Shown: positions 27,204-37,146, counted from the first letter of the stretch. The stretch is DNA of 64,000 bases from Cylindrotheca closterium (GCA_933822405.4 CAKOGP040000147.1:1-64000); one strand, 5' to 3'. Program-made: numbers and translations. Notes: generated by a model not told the origin, from the letters alone.

Positions 27204-28516
27204 CTAGAATCCCATTTCTTGTATCAATTTGACGATACCGCTAGGATTTTCCCAAGGTAACACATTGGTACCTCCAATCGTTTTCAGTGTACACGGCTTT
27301 TGATTTGCCCTCCTCGAGGATTGATATCCTTCTCGGTCGGTAGTTCGCTTGTCTCCATCGCCAGACACCACCATAAGTGGCTGCACCGATTCTTGCAGCT
27401 CCGCTTCAAAACTTCGATGTTGCAATAAACCAGCATTGAATGCTTGTACCGGTGTTCGGGCTTGTTTAAATTTGGATTCCTTGGCGGTTTCGTCCAACCA
27501 TCTATTGTCGCATTTCTCGCTGAACAAAAAGAGATCCGAAAAGAATCTAATAATGGCTCTGTTTTCTAGAACGAAAAAGGCCAGGTTGCCCAATATTGGA
27601 GATCTCAGTAACTCATAGTTTCGTTGCAGCTCGGCTTGTGGGACCGCAGTAATGACATCTTGGTGTGTCGGTGGCGATGTCAACATGAGTGCCTTGACAG
27701 TATCGGGATTCCTGGCGGCTAGCATGATTCCAACTGGTGCCTGATAATGACGAATGGGAGCCAGAATGAAACTTATGAGATTGTAATGACTCAATCAAGC
27801 AACGTTTCTGGAGAAACAATCTCTTGACGCCCAATCAATGAGAACCTACCAATCCGCCTTGTACCACGACCAAACAGCCAGCCTTTTGCGTGCCGCCTCC
27901 TACCACTTCTTGCATCAGTGTTTCAATACCCTCAACCCAGCTTAATGGAAAGAAGAGTCCACCCTGTTGGAACCGCATTATGAGATCAAATTGGCATTAG
28001 CTTTGTCGTCATCGTATCTTTCCATGCATGTGACCAAAATGCAGAATGCGATCATAAAGTTACCTTCTCGGGATCCCAGGGGTCTGCACCATGTTCCAAT
28101 CCACATCCAATCAGATCCGGAGCGTAAATGGGAGGATTGTTTTCAAAGGACTCCATAGCACGAATCCAGAACCAAGATGAAAGACCCACACCGACGGGAT
28201 GAACCATAATTATTGGATCATCCTTTTCTCTTCCAGGGGCTGCCTTCTTGTACAAATATGTCAGTTTGAAATCCTTGTGCTGATACTGTTCCGAAGAAAT
28301 GCTTGCTGCCAAGCGACATGTGTGATGATTTATTCGCCCACTACGGTGGGCACTGGTCTTTGTGTTTGGCAATGGGTACCGGTAACTGACGTCATTAAGG
28401 AATTGGACACAATCTTTAGTGGGCAGAAAGCAGCTAGAGATATCAAGAAGGATAAAGGACACAATCAAAGTGAGTCCTCTTGCATTGAATAGACTATTGT
28501 GGCTTATTCCTGGCAT
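27204..28516 (-). CDS. Alpha/beta-hydrolase-fold protein, possibly plastid, Ser nucleophile absent
   Basis: Three exons keep frame: 28516-28064, 27963-27850 and 27740-27204 (367 aa). The introns are GTAACT...CAACAG and GTAGGT...ATCAG. The N-terminus (MPGISHNSLFNARGL TLIVSFILLDISSCF) is a signal or transit peptide. The hydrolase core has HPVGVGLSSWFW (oxyanion region), PDLIGCGLE, and the elbow VVVQGGLAPVGIMLA. At the elbow one expects G-x-S-x-G, but the sequence reads Q-G-G-L-A, so the catalytic Ser position is Gly or shifted. This pattern occurs in a plant/algal plastid subfamily of unknown activity (from memory). Late residues LMVVSGDGDK could supply Asp. Probably non-canonical or inactive as an esterase. 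Confidence 0.75.
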
Positions 28517-29009
28517 TGCCAATTGTCTGCGGGGGCTTCTTGGTTGCGGATGTATTTTTGTGTCTATTATTTTTATGCATTTTGCGATCTTATTTTGCTG
28601 TTATTTCAGTCCTGCGTCAGTAATAGCGTACGAGTCACGAACGATTGAGATTTTTCATAGAGTCAATATTTGAATCCATTAGTTCGACCGCTTTCTTCCG
28701 TCTATGATACTGTACGTTGTAGAACCCAGCTGCGTGCGACTCAAAGGACCAGTCTCAGATTGCCCGTAAAAACGTGTAATCTGAGACTTGCTTGTCTGCC
28801 AGGCCTTGACACGAAGATCGTGTCAAGGTCCAACAGGGTATGATGGGATGGGAAAGAAAGAAATAACTCTATCTTTCTGTCAATACTTGCACACAAGTTC
28901 GATATGAGGAGATCGGACTTGGTTGCTGTGGTGAAGACGATCGCCTGGCCGTCGTTCACAGAGTCAATATTGAATCCATTGGTTCGACCGATTTCTTCCA
29001 ACTTGTAAT
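28517..29009. repeat. Direct repeats around a double-hairpin segment, next to the MULE
   Basis: A roughly 43-bp sequence (AGAGTCAATATT... GAATCCATT... TTCGACCG...TTTCTTCC) occurs at 28656-28699 and again at 28957-28999, abutting the MULE's left end. Between them are two hairpins: GTCTCAGATT/AATCTGAGAC (28752-28761 with 28778-28787), and a perfect 11-bp CCTTGACACGA/TCGTGTCAAGG with a 3-nt loop (28804-28828). It looks like a small mobile-element scar or duplicated flank, not coding. Confidence 0.6.
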
Positions 29010-29076
29010 CAAGCACATTATATTTACCAAAAGACACCGGCACGGTCAGTCTGACCTCCACCTCCAACAGGTCGCT
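29010..29076 (+). repeat. Left terminal inverted repeat of the MULE
   Basis: Reverse-complement match to 32543-32609. The end sequence reads CAAGCACATTATATTTACC and the inner end reads AACAGGTCGCT. Confidence 0.85.
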
Positions 29077-29549
29077 GGAGAAGTGGAAGGAGCAATTGGG
29101 CCTTGAACAAAATTCCAAATTCCATTATAAAAATTAATTCCAAATTTATCGCAAGCACGTGCTATCGACTGTAACGACCAACGGTGAACATGCCCGCTTC
29201 CTCGCAGAAACACAAAAACACAACAGCAAAGACACAAAAACATTTTTTCCACCAAAACATCAACTACATGAGCAAACTGATGCTTTGACCCCCCTGCCTC
29301 TTTGTGGTCTCAACCCAGTCAACAAATCGAACGCTTCCGTTTCTTCACATCTGTAGTAGGCTAGTGGCATTCCACACTCCTCAGAGACAGGTTCCTTCAT
29401 CCGCTTCTGCATCCTGAGCTTTTTGCACAACTGTTCCTCAACTTTCATTGCGCAAAGTGACAAATAGTGTGCACCATAAAAGGCCCATTGTGTCGTGCCA
29501 AGTCCTCGCTTTTATAAGGTTGGAGATTTGGTGCATTGAAGTAAATAAG

Positions 29550-30587
29550 ATGACAGGACCGTCTACAGGAAGGGATGCTACTGCTGGTACTACAGCAAAG
29601 AAGAAAAGGAAGCCCAGGGAGACTGTGGTCCCTCCACAAATGAGCACCCGTTCCAAGTCAAAACAAAAGACCCAAATCAACCAGTCTCCCGGTGCCACTC
29701 TTGTTGACTGGTATAAAATGAGGAATGCACATCAGCCTGATGCCGAAAAATTTGTCAGCAAGCTCAAGTCCAAATATTTCACAATAGAGGGAAATGATTC
29801 TTATCTAAATTGGCAAGTTTTTGGAGGTTTTGCTGGGGCATGCTTCAATGCCCCGCCGTCCAACGTATGCTTCTTGAATGGATTGCTAGATCAAGGGCCC
29901 AACAAAATCGGACCAGCAGCGAATGGATTGCTAGATGAAGAGCAAAAAAAAATCAGTCCAGTAGAGAAAGGTGCACCTGCCGCCACAATAATGCGTGAAG
30001 ACGGGGCACCCTTAGATTATTGGAAGCCATCCTCTCCAACAAGAAGGAGAAGAGACATTGATAATGGTGAGCCCAACAAAATCGGACCAGCAGCGAATGG
30101 ATTGCTAGATGAAGAGCAAAAAAAAATCAGTCCAGTAGAGAAAGGTGCACCTGCCGCCACAATAATGCGTGAAGACGGGGCACCCTTAGATTATTGGAAG
30201 CCATCCTCTCCAACAAGAAGGAGAAGAGACATTGATAATGGTGAGCAAAGTTGGGCGCAGCAGTTGAGAATGAAGAGGGAGTTGCAACCTTTCATGGCAG
30301 GGAAAGAGTCTGAAGAGGTGGGAGAAAACTTTAATGAATTTCTGACAGGTCTTGACAAAATGTTACAACCCAAAGCACACAAAGAATCAAAGAAGCAGTT
30401 CAAAGCTCGAACTGAAAAGGCTCGAACCTCCTACCAAAAGAAACTGAAGGAACACTATGGTGATGTAGACCACAATGCATCCGAATTGTTAAAGAAATAC
30501 AACATCGAGGAGCCAAATGCACACAAGTCCAAACCAGGCGAAATTTGGAAGATTCGGTATGAGTTGCCGGCACTCTGTTCCACTTGA
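29550..30587 (+). CDS. MULE accessory ORF (unknown), with an exact internal duplication
   Basis: 345 aa from the ATG at 29550 (MTGPSTGRDATAG). The basic N-terminus (KKKRKPRE) resembles a nuclear signal. Then come a Trp-containing motif (TLVDWYKM... YLNWQVFGGFAGACF), two identical 58-aa repeats, and a Lys-rich C-terminus. No family recognised; it travels with the transposase, so it is probably an element-encoded accessory or DNA-binding protein. Its last 130 bp run antisense to the transposase 3' end. The head of the ORF has a related relic at 23.3-23.6 kb. Confidence 0.55.
   Translation: MTGPSTGRDATAGTTAKKKRKPRETVVPPQMSTRSKSKQKTQINQSPGATLVDWYKMRNAHQPDAEKFVSKLKSKYFTIEGNDSYLNWQVFGGFAGACFNAPPSNVCFLNGLLDQGPNKIGPAANGLLDEEQKKISPVEKGAPAATIMREDGAPLDYWKPSSPTRRRRDIDNGEPNKIGPAANGLLDEEQKKISPVEKGAPAATIMREDGAPLDYWKPSSPTRRRRDIDNGEQSWAQQLRMKRELQPFMAGKESEEVGENFNEFLTGLDKMLQPKAHKESKKQFKARTEKARTSYQKKLKEHYGDVDHNASELLKKYNIEEPNAHKSKPGEIWKIRYELPALCST
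29897..30244 (+). repeat. 174-bp tandem repeat, two copies, apparently identical
   Basis: Units 29897-30070 and 30071-30244. I saw no difference between them. The length is a multiple of three, so the reading frame is kept (58 aa, beginning PNKIGPAANGLLDEE). Very recent duplication. Confidence 0.85.
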
Positions 30588-32346
30588 TCCATCATAATAG
30601 ATCGGCCAATAGGTACAAGCTCTTTGAAACAATCTGAGTTGTGCCTTTTGTTACCCCTTTCAAGGAATAAGGGTGTATCCTCAAATTGGCGCAACTTCTT
30701 TTTCTTCCTCTCTCGATTCTTCATGTCATCATGGCTATGCATGGCTCCAGCGGAAGTGACCATTTTCTGATCTGGCTTTGCGGACATTGAACTGTGTTTG
30801 GCAGCATAGTTTAATCCCTCGGTTGCATTAGTAACATATTCCCCAAGGCACCGATGGTCTCGTTTCATGTAGTGGGCAAAGTTCTTTTCATGGGGCAGTA
30901 CATCTGTGTCGACCCAGTCCATGAGTTTGCCGACGCTCTCCAGCCCCATGACCTCTTGTAGCTGTTCATTGTTCCGCAATTCATCCAGCAACAAGTTTTT
31001 GGAGAACATAAACTCTTCCTCAGTGAGACAGGAAGATCCGTCTGCCCAAGAACGGACCCAACCTTCAATTTCTTGCAGTATAGCCTCTCCCAATACCCTA
31101 TTTTTGAAATAAGAAGGCGCAATGGATTTCTTTTGCAACGTTTTCTTAATGAGGTGGTGCCCACATCTACCCCGAAGTGCATTTGGTAGCAACTTAAGCA
31201 TTGAATTTTCAAGAGCTGAGAATTCATTAGAATCACCATCAGTTAGAACCAAATTGACCCGCTCCAAATGCTCCTTGCCTAACATTGATGGGAGGGCCTC
31301 CTGAAAGACCCAGTTATAAAATGCGGAAGTTTCATTTGGCATGAACACACGCAGTATAACGAAGGCTTTGCCATCAGAGTCCCGACCACAAATGAGTAGA
31401 AGAGGGCGGCCTTCATTGTTAGTTTTGTGCGTGGCATCCATGAAAAGTACTTCTGGGTACCTCAAAAACTGGCGTTTGTCCTCCTCTACCATCCAGGAAG
31501 CCCCAATGAGAACACGGCTTCGGTTTGAGTTCACCCAAGGACATTTTGAATTGAGGTGAAGCCGTATCTCGCTTTGGGTTGTTAGCTGTTCCATGGGTGC
31601 AACAGATTTCAGCGGAATTTTGGTCTCCTCTTTTGACATTTGATTGATAGAATCAAGACCATCTGTCTCCCCTTCCTCGGTTGTACTATTTACGTTTCCA
31701 ATTGTGAATAGTTGTCCACATGCTTCCTTGGCTTTGCTTGTCTTAGACAATCCGACAATTGGCGAGTGATCTGTGTATGTGAGGTTTTTAGCAACTTCAA
31801 TGGGTGCCATGGGCGGATTGCTTTTGGATGGTCGTCCGACTGGCTTCCGGATGAAATCTGAAACAAGGTTGAGTGTCTCAGGTCTAATTTCATACGATAG
31901 AACACAATAAGACATCTTTGAATCACCAGGCTTGGAGGCTTCACGGCGGAGCCAGTTCAGAAGCTCAGAGGCTGATGACCGGCCAGTTCCCGGTTTGGCG
32001 GTTATAGCATCAGGGGCTGTTTCTATCACTCTTCTATGTGTGGAGGCAGATATGAAACCGTGTCTGAGTTCAAGTAACACTTTTCGTGCTTGAGTGCCTC
32101 CAACAAATGCATGCTGTTGGGCATAGATGATCCGACATTGTTCCTTTGTCAACAGGTTGGCAGGAATACTTAGTTCATCCACTGTTGTTCTTTGCCTACA
32201 TAGTCAAATAAATTGACTGTCTCGTCTTCATGGTCAATCAAGCCTTTAAAGGGAAGTACGGCCTTCCACTGCAGCTCCCTTGCTTTTGCATTTTGTAATT
32301 GGTGTTCTAAATAACTTTGTGATGATGGTTCGGCCAAGAGAGACAT
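30455..32346 (-). pseudogene. MULE transposase (PF10551-type), frameshift near N-terminus
   Basis: The main frame is 32182-30455. It contains the MULE core VLFMDATHKTNNEGRPLLL (first catalytic Asp), VNLVLTDGDSNEFSALEN (second Asp) and LRGRCGHHLIKK; a later Glu-rich helix may hold the third acid. No ATG starts this frame, but a short frame beginning at ATG 32346 (MSLLAEPSSQSYLEHQ... LFDYVGKEQQWMN) meets it at about 32175 with a one-base shift. It clearly supplies the missing N-terminus. So this copy is broken by one indel unless translation slips. The true C-terminus may be near 30590, where the coding-like character ends; 30455 is the formal stop. Confidence 0.8.
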
Positions 32347-32542
32347 GGGGAATGCGTTCTTTTCTAAGGCAATGACAACAAGTTATGATGGACGGTGACC
32401 TGGGAGAAGGGCGGGGGCAGGTTGTTTTCATGTGCAAAGCTACTTTTTTGGATTGTGTCATGTGTGTTGCTACTTTTTTGAGAGACGTCGGTGCCAAACT
32501 TATTTTCCGACTCTTTGTCTGTCCATCCACTCACATTATTCA

Positions 32543-32609
32543 AGCGACCTGTTGGAGGTGGAGGCCAGACTGACCGTGCCGGTGTCTTTTGGTAAATATA
32601 ATGTGCTTG
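32543..32609 (-). repeat. Right terminal inverted repeat of the MULE
   Basis: Partner of 29010-29076, with one visible mismatch (CTGG versus CTGA in the middle). Confidence 0.85.
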
Positions 32610-32715
32610 TATACTGTATATCATAATAATACCATGCACGGTTCCTCATTATAGTCATCTCAAAGAAGGAGAAACCAGACTTGAGGCGCGCATATACTAC
32701 TTTAGAACGCAAAGA

Positions 32716-33962
32716 ATGAAGGACAACGGACAAGACTCGGTTGAGAAATTACGCGAAGAGGCCCTTGTCTATCATGTTGAAGGAAACTTTCAAAAGGCAA
32801 GGGAGAATCTGGAGCTTGTGTTGGACACACGGACGAAAGAGCTAGGTGAAGATTCAGTTGCTGTGGCTGTGATACTCCATGATATTGGAATTGTACTATC
32901 AGATGAAGGAACTTACGATGAAGCTTTAAAAAAAAACTCAACAGAGCACTCGCGATACGTATGGAAAAATTGGGAAGGCATCGTGAGACCGCGGACACGT
33001 ATATGAGCATTGGCATGATTCTTCAAGCACAAGACAATGACGAAAAAGCCGAAGAAATGTTCCAGAAAGCCCTGGACATCAAGCTCAAAATTCTTCCATA
33101 TACAGATCCTGAAGTCACGGAACTGTATCATCATCTAGCCCATTCATTGAAAAAGCAGGACAAGTACTCAGAATCAACCAAGATACACAAACTCCAACTT
33201 GCTACACTGCTACAAGTACATGGGGAAGACCACCCCGGTGTTGTACTTTCATACCATGGAATTGCAGAGCTTCTGGCACTTCAACATAGGTCGGAAGATG
33301 CTCTACAGATGCTTGATAGAGGCATTGAAATTCGCAATCGATTAGAATTGTTGAAAGCTGACTTTGTACTTTTGCTGGGACAAACTTTTTCAAGTATAGC
33401 AGTCATACTAAGCAAACAGGGCAACGTCGAAGCTGCGACGGGGGTTCTCAACAAAGCGCTGATAATGCAAATTGAAACCGTAGGTGAAAGGCACTATACA
33501 ACAGTACAGACATATGCAAAACTTGCAGTAGCATACGGCCAACTTGCAGAAGCATGCGTCAAACAAGATATAGAAGGTGCCATCAAGTCTTACGCGAAAG
33601 CCATCAAATTTCGTCGAAAGGAGCTTGGCAATGAGGAGCTCGGCGATGATCATCCCGAAGTAAAAAAGCTTATGCGGCCCCTTGAATTACTTCGGCTCGA
33701 GAAAAAAATGAGAGATCTGAACGAGCTAGGATTGGCCATGAAAGCGGACGGCGATTCAGAAAAAGCGATGCAGCTCTTCAATGAGGCACTGGATATTTGC
33801 TTGGAAAACTCCCTAATCGGTCCCACTACTGCAGCATTGCTCGAGAATATGTCGGCTATAAGAGTTGACCAGGGGAAGCTGGGACAAGCCGTTGCTACGA
33901 GTGCAGAAGCCCTCAAGATTCGTCGAAGGATGCATGGTGACGACCATGCTGACACGAAGTGA
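32716..33962 (+). pseudogene. TPR (kinesin-light-chain-like) protein with a frameshift in an A9 run
   Basis: ATG at 32716. Tetratricopeptide repeats of about 42 aa run through the protein: GNFQKARENLELVLDTRTKELGEDS, DNDEKAEEMFQKALDIKLKIL, RSEDALQMLDRGIEIRNRL, GDSEKAMQLFNEALDI, and a final LGQAVATSAEALKIRRRMHGDDHADT. The frame changes at the A9 run 32928-32936 (after YDEALKK); beyond it the same repeat continues in the next frame to a stop at 33962. Either a homopolymer sequencing error or a recent pseudogene; one base restores continuity. The kinesin-light-chain-type TPR (GEDH..V motifs) is a protein-interaction scaffold with no visible partner domain. It starts only about 105 bp from the MULE's right end. 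Confidence 0.72.
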
Positions 33963-34400
33963 CGCATGGAAGAACATAGATCTTTGCTGAAACTTCTCTT
34001 GGAGAATCGGGGTTAAGCGAGTGAGGTCCTTGGAGTTGCCTCTATCCAAAAAAGACTCTGGATTGGGTAGTCGAAAGATGGAAAGGTCAGCCACCTGCCG
34101 AGTCTGGAATTGTGTACCGGCACCCAAGAAGTTACGTCTGTTCATGTGACCGAATACAAATCCTCCCAATCGTGTCTGTCTCCCTATCAAGCGCAGTCGA
34201 GGAGTCGACACAGCATTGAAGTTGAGTCCGAAAATTGTTTCATCTCGCTTCTATCGTGGCTTCGAGTCCTCCATCGTGTCTCATCCATAAACTGCTGTCA
34301 TCATGATACGACACCCATACCGGGTGGCCATGGAAGTATCGTTGGATGGGGCCTTGATGGAGGTTCCAGGGAAATTGTCGTCGCGAAAGAAATAAGATCA
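33963..34400 (-). pseudogene. Unidentified gene relic
   Basis: Two adjoining minus-strand stretches read like protein: about 34390-34290 (NFPGTSIKAPSNDTSMATRY) and 34235-33965 (LNFNAVSTPRLRLIGRQTR then LGGFVFGHMNRRNFLGAG...). They are in different frames, with a stop between them and no clear start. Gly/aromatic alternation hints at beta structure. No family recognised. Confidence 0.3.
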
Positions 34401-34658
34401 TGAGATCCAATTGTAATAGTTATGTTTTTCGTCTAGCCATTCTAATAGTTATGCTTTTCGTCTACCAGAATGGCTATCTATCAAAGACATTTATGCCAAA
34501 TATAAATCGATTGCGGCGACCGTGAAAAGACTCATCACTCTACGAATGATATATTGCCAAGACTTGCTTGCATTTGAGGACCAAGATTAGCGCCTCTCCA
34601 GCGTTAGATTACTTTCTCAAGGCTGAGTGGGTCACCAACAACCAAAGTTGGACCACTG
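34401..34658. other. Non-coding, short direct repeat
   Basis: TTCTAATAGTTATG.TTTTCGTCTA-like words recur at about 34410-34470. Otherwise nothing. Confidence 0.35.
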
Positions 34659-35010
34659 CCTAGGAAAGATTGTCGACTTGTCTCTGGACCTCTTCATTCT
34701 TGATGAAGTCAAATGCACTCACGATCGTGCTGGTATCCTCAACTGCTGCTAGGTTGCCTTCCTCTGCAGGAACCTTCGCACTTTTTGATGCCCTAGAAAT
34801 GTAGAGGAAAGAGAGCTAGTATGTAACATGCCACCTTGCAATTGCTGTTGTTCCTGCGACTGTGGAGTGTTGCTGTCTGGTGAATCTGTCTTTCTCGACA
34901 AATTCAAAGCACCATTGACAAGCTGCTCCTCCGATAAGGCGTGGGGGCAAGACGTAGATAGAAGCTGATCAGCTAGTATCGAATAGAATGATGGTCTTGT
35001 GAAGATTCTT
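34659..35010 (-). pseudogene. C-terminal fragment of an unidentified protein
   Basis: The minus-strand frame from about 35005 reads RIFTRPSFYSILADQLLSTS and continues PHALSEEQLVNGALNLSRK... to about 34840. A second, shifted frame ends the gene at 34659 (KVPAEEGNLAAVEDTSTIVS... VDNLS stop). The break lies near 34793-34834, where a 42-bp GT-AG stretch does not repair the frame. Upstream exons are missing. Unknown family; Gln/Ser-rich near the break. Confidence 0.4.
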
Positions 35011-35152
35011 TGTTATTTTGAATTTTCTGGTCGTTTTCAGCTGCAAACTGCAACCGAATTTGTCATGTTTTGGTTTGACGACATTGTTAGTTTGTGCCTA
35101 GTTGACGTTGCACATTCGATTGTGTATTCGACCGACAGCATGAACCCATCCA

Positions 35153-35398
35153 CTATCTATTCACTCCCGCTGCCTTGTAGTATTCGTCATCTTTCTCGTA
35201 GTAACTTTGGCAGTCACAATTTTTCGGGTCTTTTTCGATCTTCCAAGCTTTGGAAATCGTATCCGTCAGCCGCTCCCCGGTCCAGAGTGGATATCCAATT
35301 CCGATGACGAAATATGAGCCATAAAATGCGCCGAGTGATGCCATGCCTCGTCGCACCGCAGCAGCTGCTGCAGGATTATTGGGATTGATGCCAGGCAT
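35153..35398 (-). CDS. Small conserved-looking protein, 81 aa, one membrane segment
   Basis: ATG at 35398 (MPGINPNNPAAAAAVRRGM). One hydrophobic segment follows (SLGAFYGSYFVIGIGYPLW), then a charged tail with Cys-x-Cys (NCDCQSYYEKDDEYYKAAG). Size and layout resemble small subunits of respiratory or plastid membrane complexes, but I cannot name it. An earlier TTG-started extension is not credible. Confidence 0.55.
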   Translation of the reverse strand: MPGINPNNPAAAAAVRRGMASLGAFYGSYFVIGIGYPLWTGERLTDTISKAWKIEKDPKNCDCQSYYEKDDEYYKAAGVNR

Positions 35399-35887
35399 TA
35401 TGTTTGATTTTTGTGTTGAGGAGTTGCTTTTCAATTCTGAATTTTTGTTTTTGTGATGAGAGTCTTGATTTTTTTGACAACTCTAAAAATAGGCTATTCT
35501 TTCGAATTCGAAGTCATATGACTTTTGGCCTGTTCTTTGGTCTTTGTCCACTTCGGCTCTTTTAGTCCTGTTTTATTGAGTCACGAACTCATTCAGACCA
35601 ATGCATTCTTCACTATCTTCCGATGATTTTATCCTATTCGTTGAGACGATTCAGATCAGATCTGAGCGCAGTTGTATCCAATGACATTTCTTGTGCGGAA
35701 ATGTGTCATTTGTGCGAAACAAAACGAAACAAAACATGTAATAGAGATAGAAAATGGGGGACGATGATCATTTATTCATTCAATTGTACTTGTCTGGTGG
35801 GTATATGTGTACCGACTAATGAAACCTCAGACAGATAAAATCCTTGGTACACTTTCTTTTGCTAGTTACTATTGTTACAATGCTGGT
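35399..35887. other. Intergenic, nothing recognised
   Basis: AT-rich promoter-like DNA of the small gene and the 3' end of the methyltransferase gene. Confidence 0.4.
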
Positions 35888-36679
35888 TTAGGCACTCTTT
35901 CGTGCAATGATAAAAACCGCTGCATCCTTCTTGGGTTGCCATTCGTACTCGATCTCAAACTTGTTTTTGATCAGGCTTTCTTTCAAATCTTCTTTGGTCA
36001 GAGTATTGACATACGGAAGGGCACCGAAGAAGCTGCCAATAGGCAAGATGCGCTTTAGGAAAGGCGCGGAACCCATGCTTCCAACGCAGGTTGTGCTCGA
36101 TACAAATATACCTCCAGGTTTCAACCACTGGTAGGTCTTGGCGATGGCTTCGTCTCGGTTCTTGAGCAAGTGCAGAATACTGAGTCCGAGGACAACGTCT
36201 TTGCTTTCGTTCTTGAGTTGCAGCTGATCGATAGACACTTGTTGGAATTCTACATTCTTTACTGGCGACGCCGCAAGCCTCTTGTGTGCGGCTTCGAGCA
36301 TCTTGCCAGAAATATCAGTTGCGAGGATATGCTTGACGAATGGAGCATGGATTAGACTTGTTTCTCCTGTACCACAACCATACTCTAGGACCTCCATGTC
36401 CTTTGTGAGGTATTTCTGGGTGATACTCAGTTTCTTCTCGTATGCTTCCTGATCGTCAATAGGCTGCTTAGCGTATCCTTTGGCAAATCTGTCCCAAATT
36501 TTGGCGGTCTGACCTGATCTATCTTCCGGAATATTTGTCATGGTATCGAGTTTGTTATTTGCCTTGAGTGCTAGTGCGCTTGAAGTTGCTGTTGTAATAA
36601 AGTCACGACGTGAGAGTGGAGAAGAAAACAAGAGGGTTTGGAATGTGATGAGTGCTCTGAGAGTCTTCTTTGTTTGCAT
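35888..36679 (-). CDS. Class I SAM-dependent methyltransferase with organelle presequence
   Basis: 263 aa from the first ATG (36679); the longer frame upstream has no ATG. The methyltransferase domain shows motif I VLEYGCGTGETSL, then HILATDISGKMLEAAHKR, VLGLSILHLL and LKPGGIFVSST. This is the Methyltransf_11/UbiE-like class, acting on a small molecule; substrate unknown. Residues 1-45 form a presequence (QTKKTLRALITFQTLLF) followed by SRRDFITTATSSALALKA, which matches a twin-arginine (Tat) signal S-R-R-x-F with a modest hydrophobic core. This suggests plastid import and possibly thylakoid-lumen delivery. Divergent from the macro-SirTM gene across 467 bp. Confidence 0.82.
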   Translation of the reverse strand: MQTKKTLRALITFQTLLFSSPLSRRDFITTATSSALALKANNKLDTMTNIPEDRSGQTAKIWDRFAKGYAKQPIDDQEAYEKKLSITQKYLTKDMEVLEYGCGTGETSLIHAPFVKHILATDISGKMLEAAHKRLAASPVKNVEFQQVSIDQLQLKNESKDVVLGLSILHLLKNRDEAIAKTYQWLKPGGIFVSSTTCVGSMGSAPFLKRILPIGSFFGALPYVNTLTKEDLKESLIKNKFEIEYEWQPKKDAAVFIIARKSA

Positions 36680-37146
36680 TATCGGTATCAGTGAATTTGT
36701 GAGAGCATCATGGCAAAATCCAAAGGAAGTCGTGATGGCATCGTATCTTGTATTCACTCCCGAAGTGAAGTTCTTGGAGCTAGTCGTTAAGAGGTTTATT
36801 GTTTGGAAATGGAAGCGGATCTTTTGCGATGTTCCAGGAGTCAGTCGTATTGCGCGCCCTTTCGTCAACCGGTGATGAGAACAGGGAGGAAGACTACGGG
36901 TACCAGGTCACTCTGTAGTTGTCGTGTTTAAGTCGCATGACAGACGCTGTCTGTACTTCGTTTGTCCGTAACAGTGTTAACTAAAAAAGTCTCAAAACAC
37001 GATTACTACAGAGTGGGTACCAGGTACCGTAATGTACCTTCGATGAGGAAGTCTTTGATGTTCGTCCGATAATTTCCGTTTGCAACACAATTCGGACACA
37101 AAATAGAAACTCTCCAAGTACAGCAGTATTTCCAAAACCACAACAC
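36680..37146. promoter_or_regulatory. Divergent promoter region with an inverted repeat
   Basis: CACTCTGTAGTTGTCGTGTT (36909-36928) is mirrored by AACACGATTACTACAGAGTG (36996-37015), about 18 of 20 bases complementary. Both arms adjoin a copy of GGGTACCAGGT (36898-36908 and 37015-37025), which repeats in direct orientation. It lies between the methyltransferase and the macro-SirTM gene and could serve either. Confidence 0.5.

Larger units (their letters stand above)
29010..32609 (-). mobile_element. Mutator-like (MULE) DNA transposon, complete with terminal inverted repeats
   Basis: The 67-bp terminal inverted repeats, 29010-29076 and 32543-32609, differ at one base where I compared them; both outer ends begin CAAGCACATTATATTTACC. 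Inside are a plus-strand ORF (29550-30587) and a minus-strand MULE transposase (32346-30590), arranged convergently. The size (3.6 kb) fits. I could not find a convincing 8-10-bp target-site duplication: the flanks read ACTTGTAAT on the left and TATACTGTA on the right. Confidence 0.85.

Noticed and set aside
29001..32618. 9-bp target-site duplication for the MULE
   Set aside because: The flanks do not match convincingly, so none is claimed.
34793..34834. 42-bp GT-AG intron in the relic at 34.7-35.0 kb
   Set aside because: Removal leaves the frame unchanged (42 is a multiple of three) and does not join the two coding-like parts.
36680..36868. N-terminal extension of the methyltransferase
   Set aside because: The frame is open but has no ATG; the first ATG at 36679 starts a credible targeting peptide.
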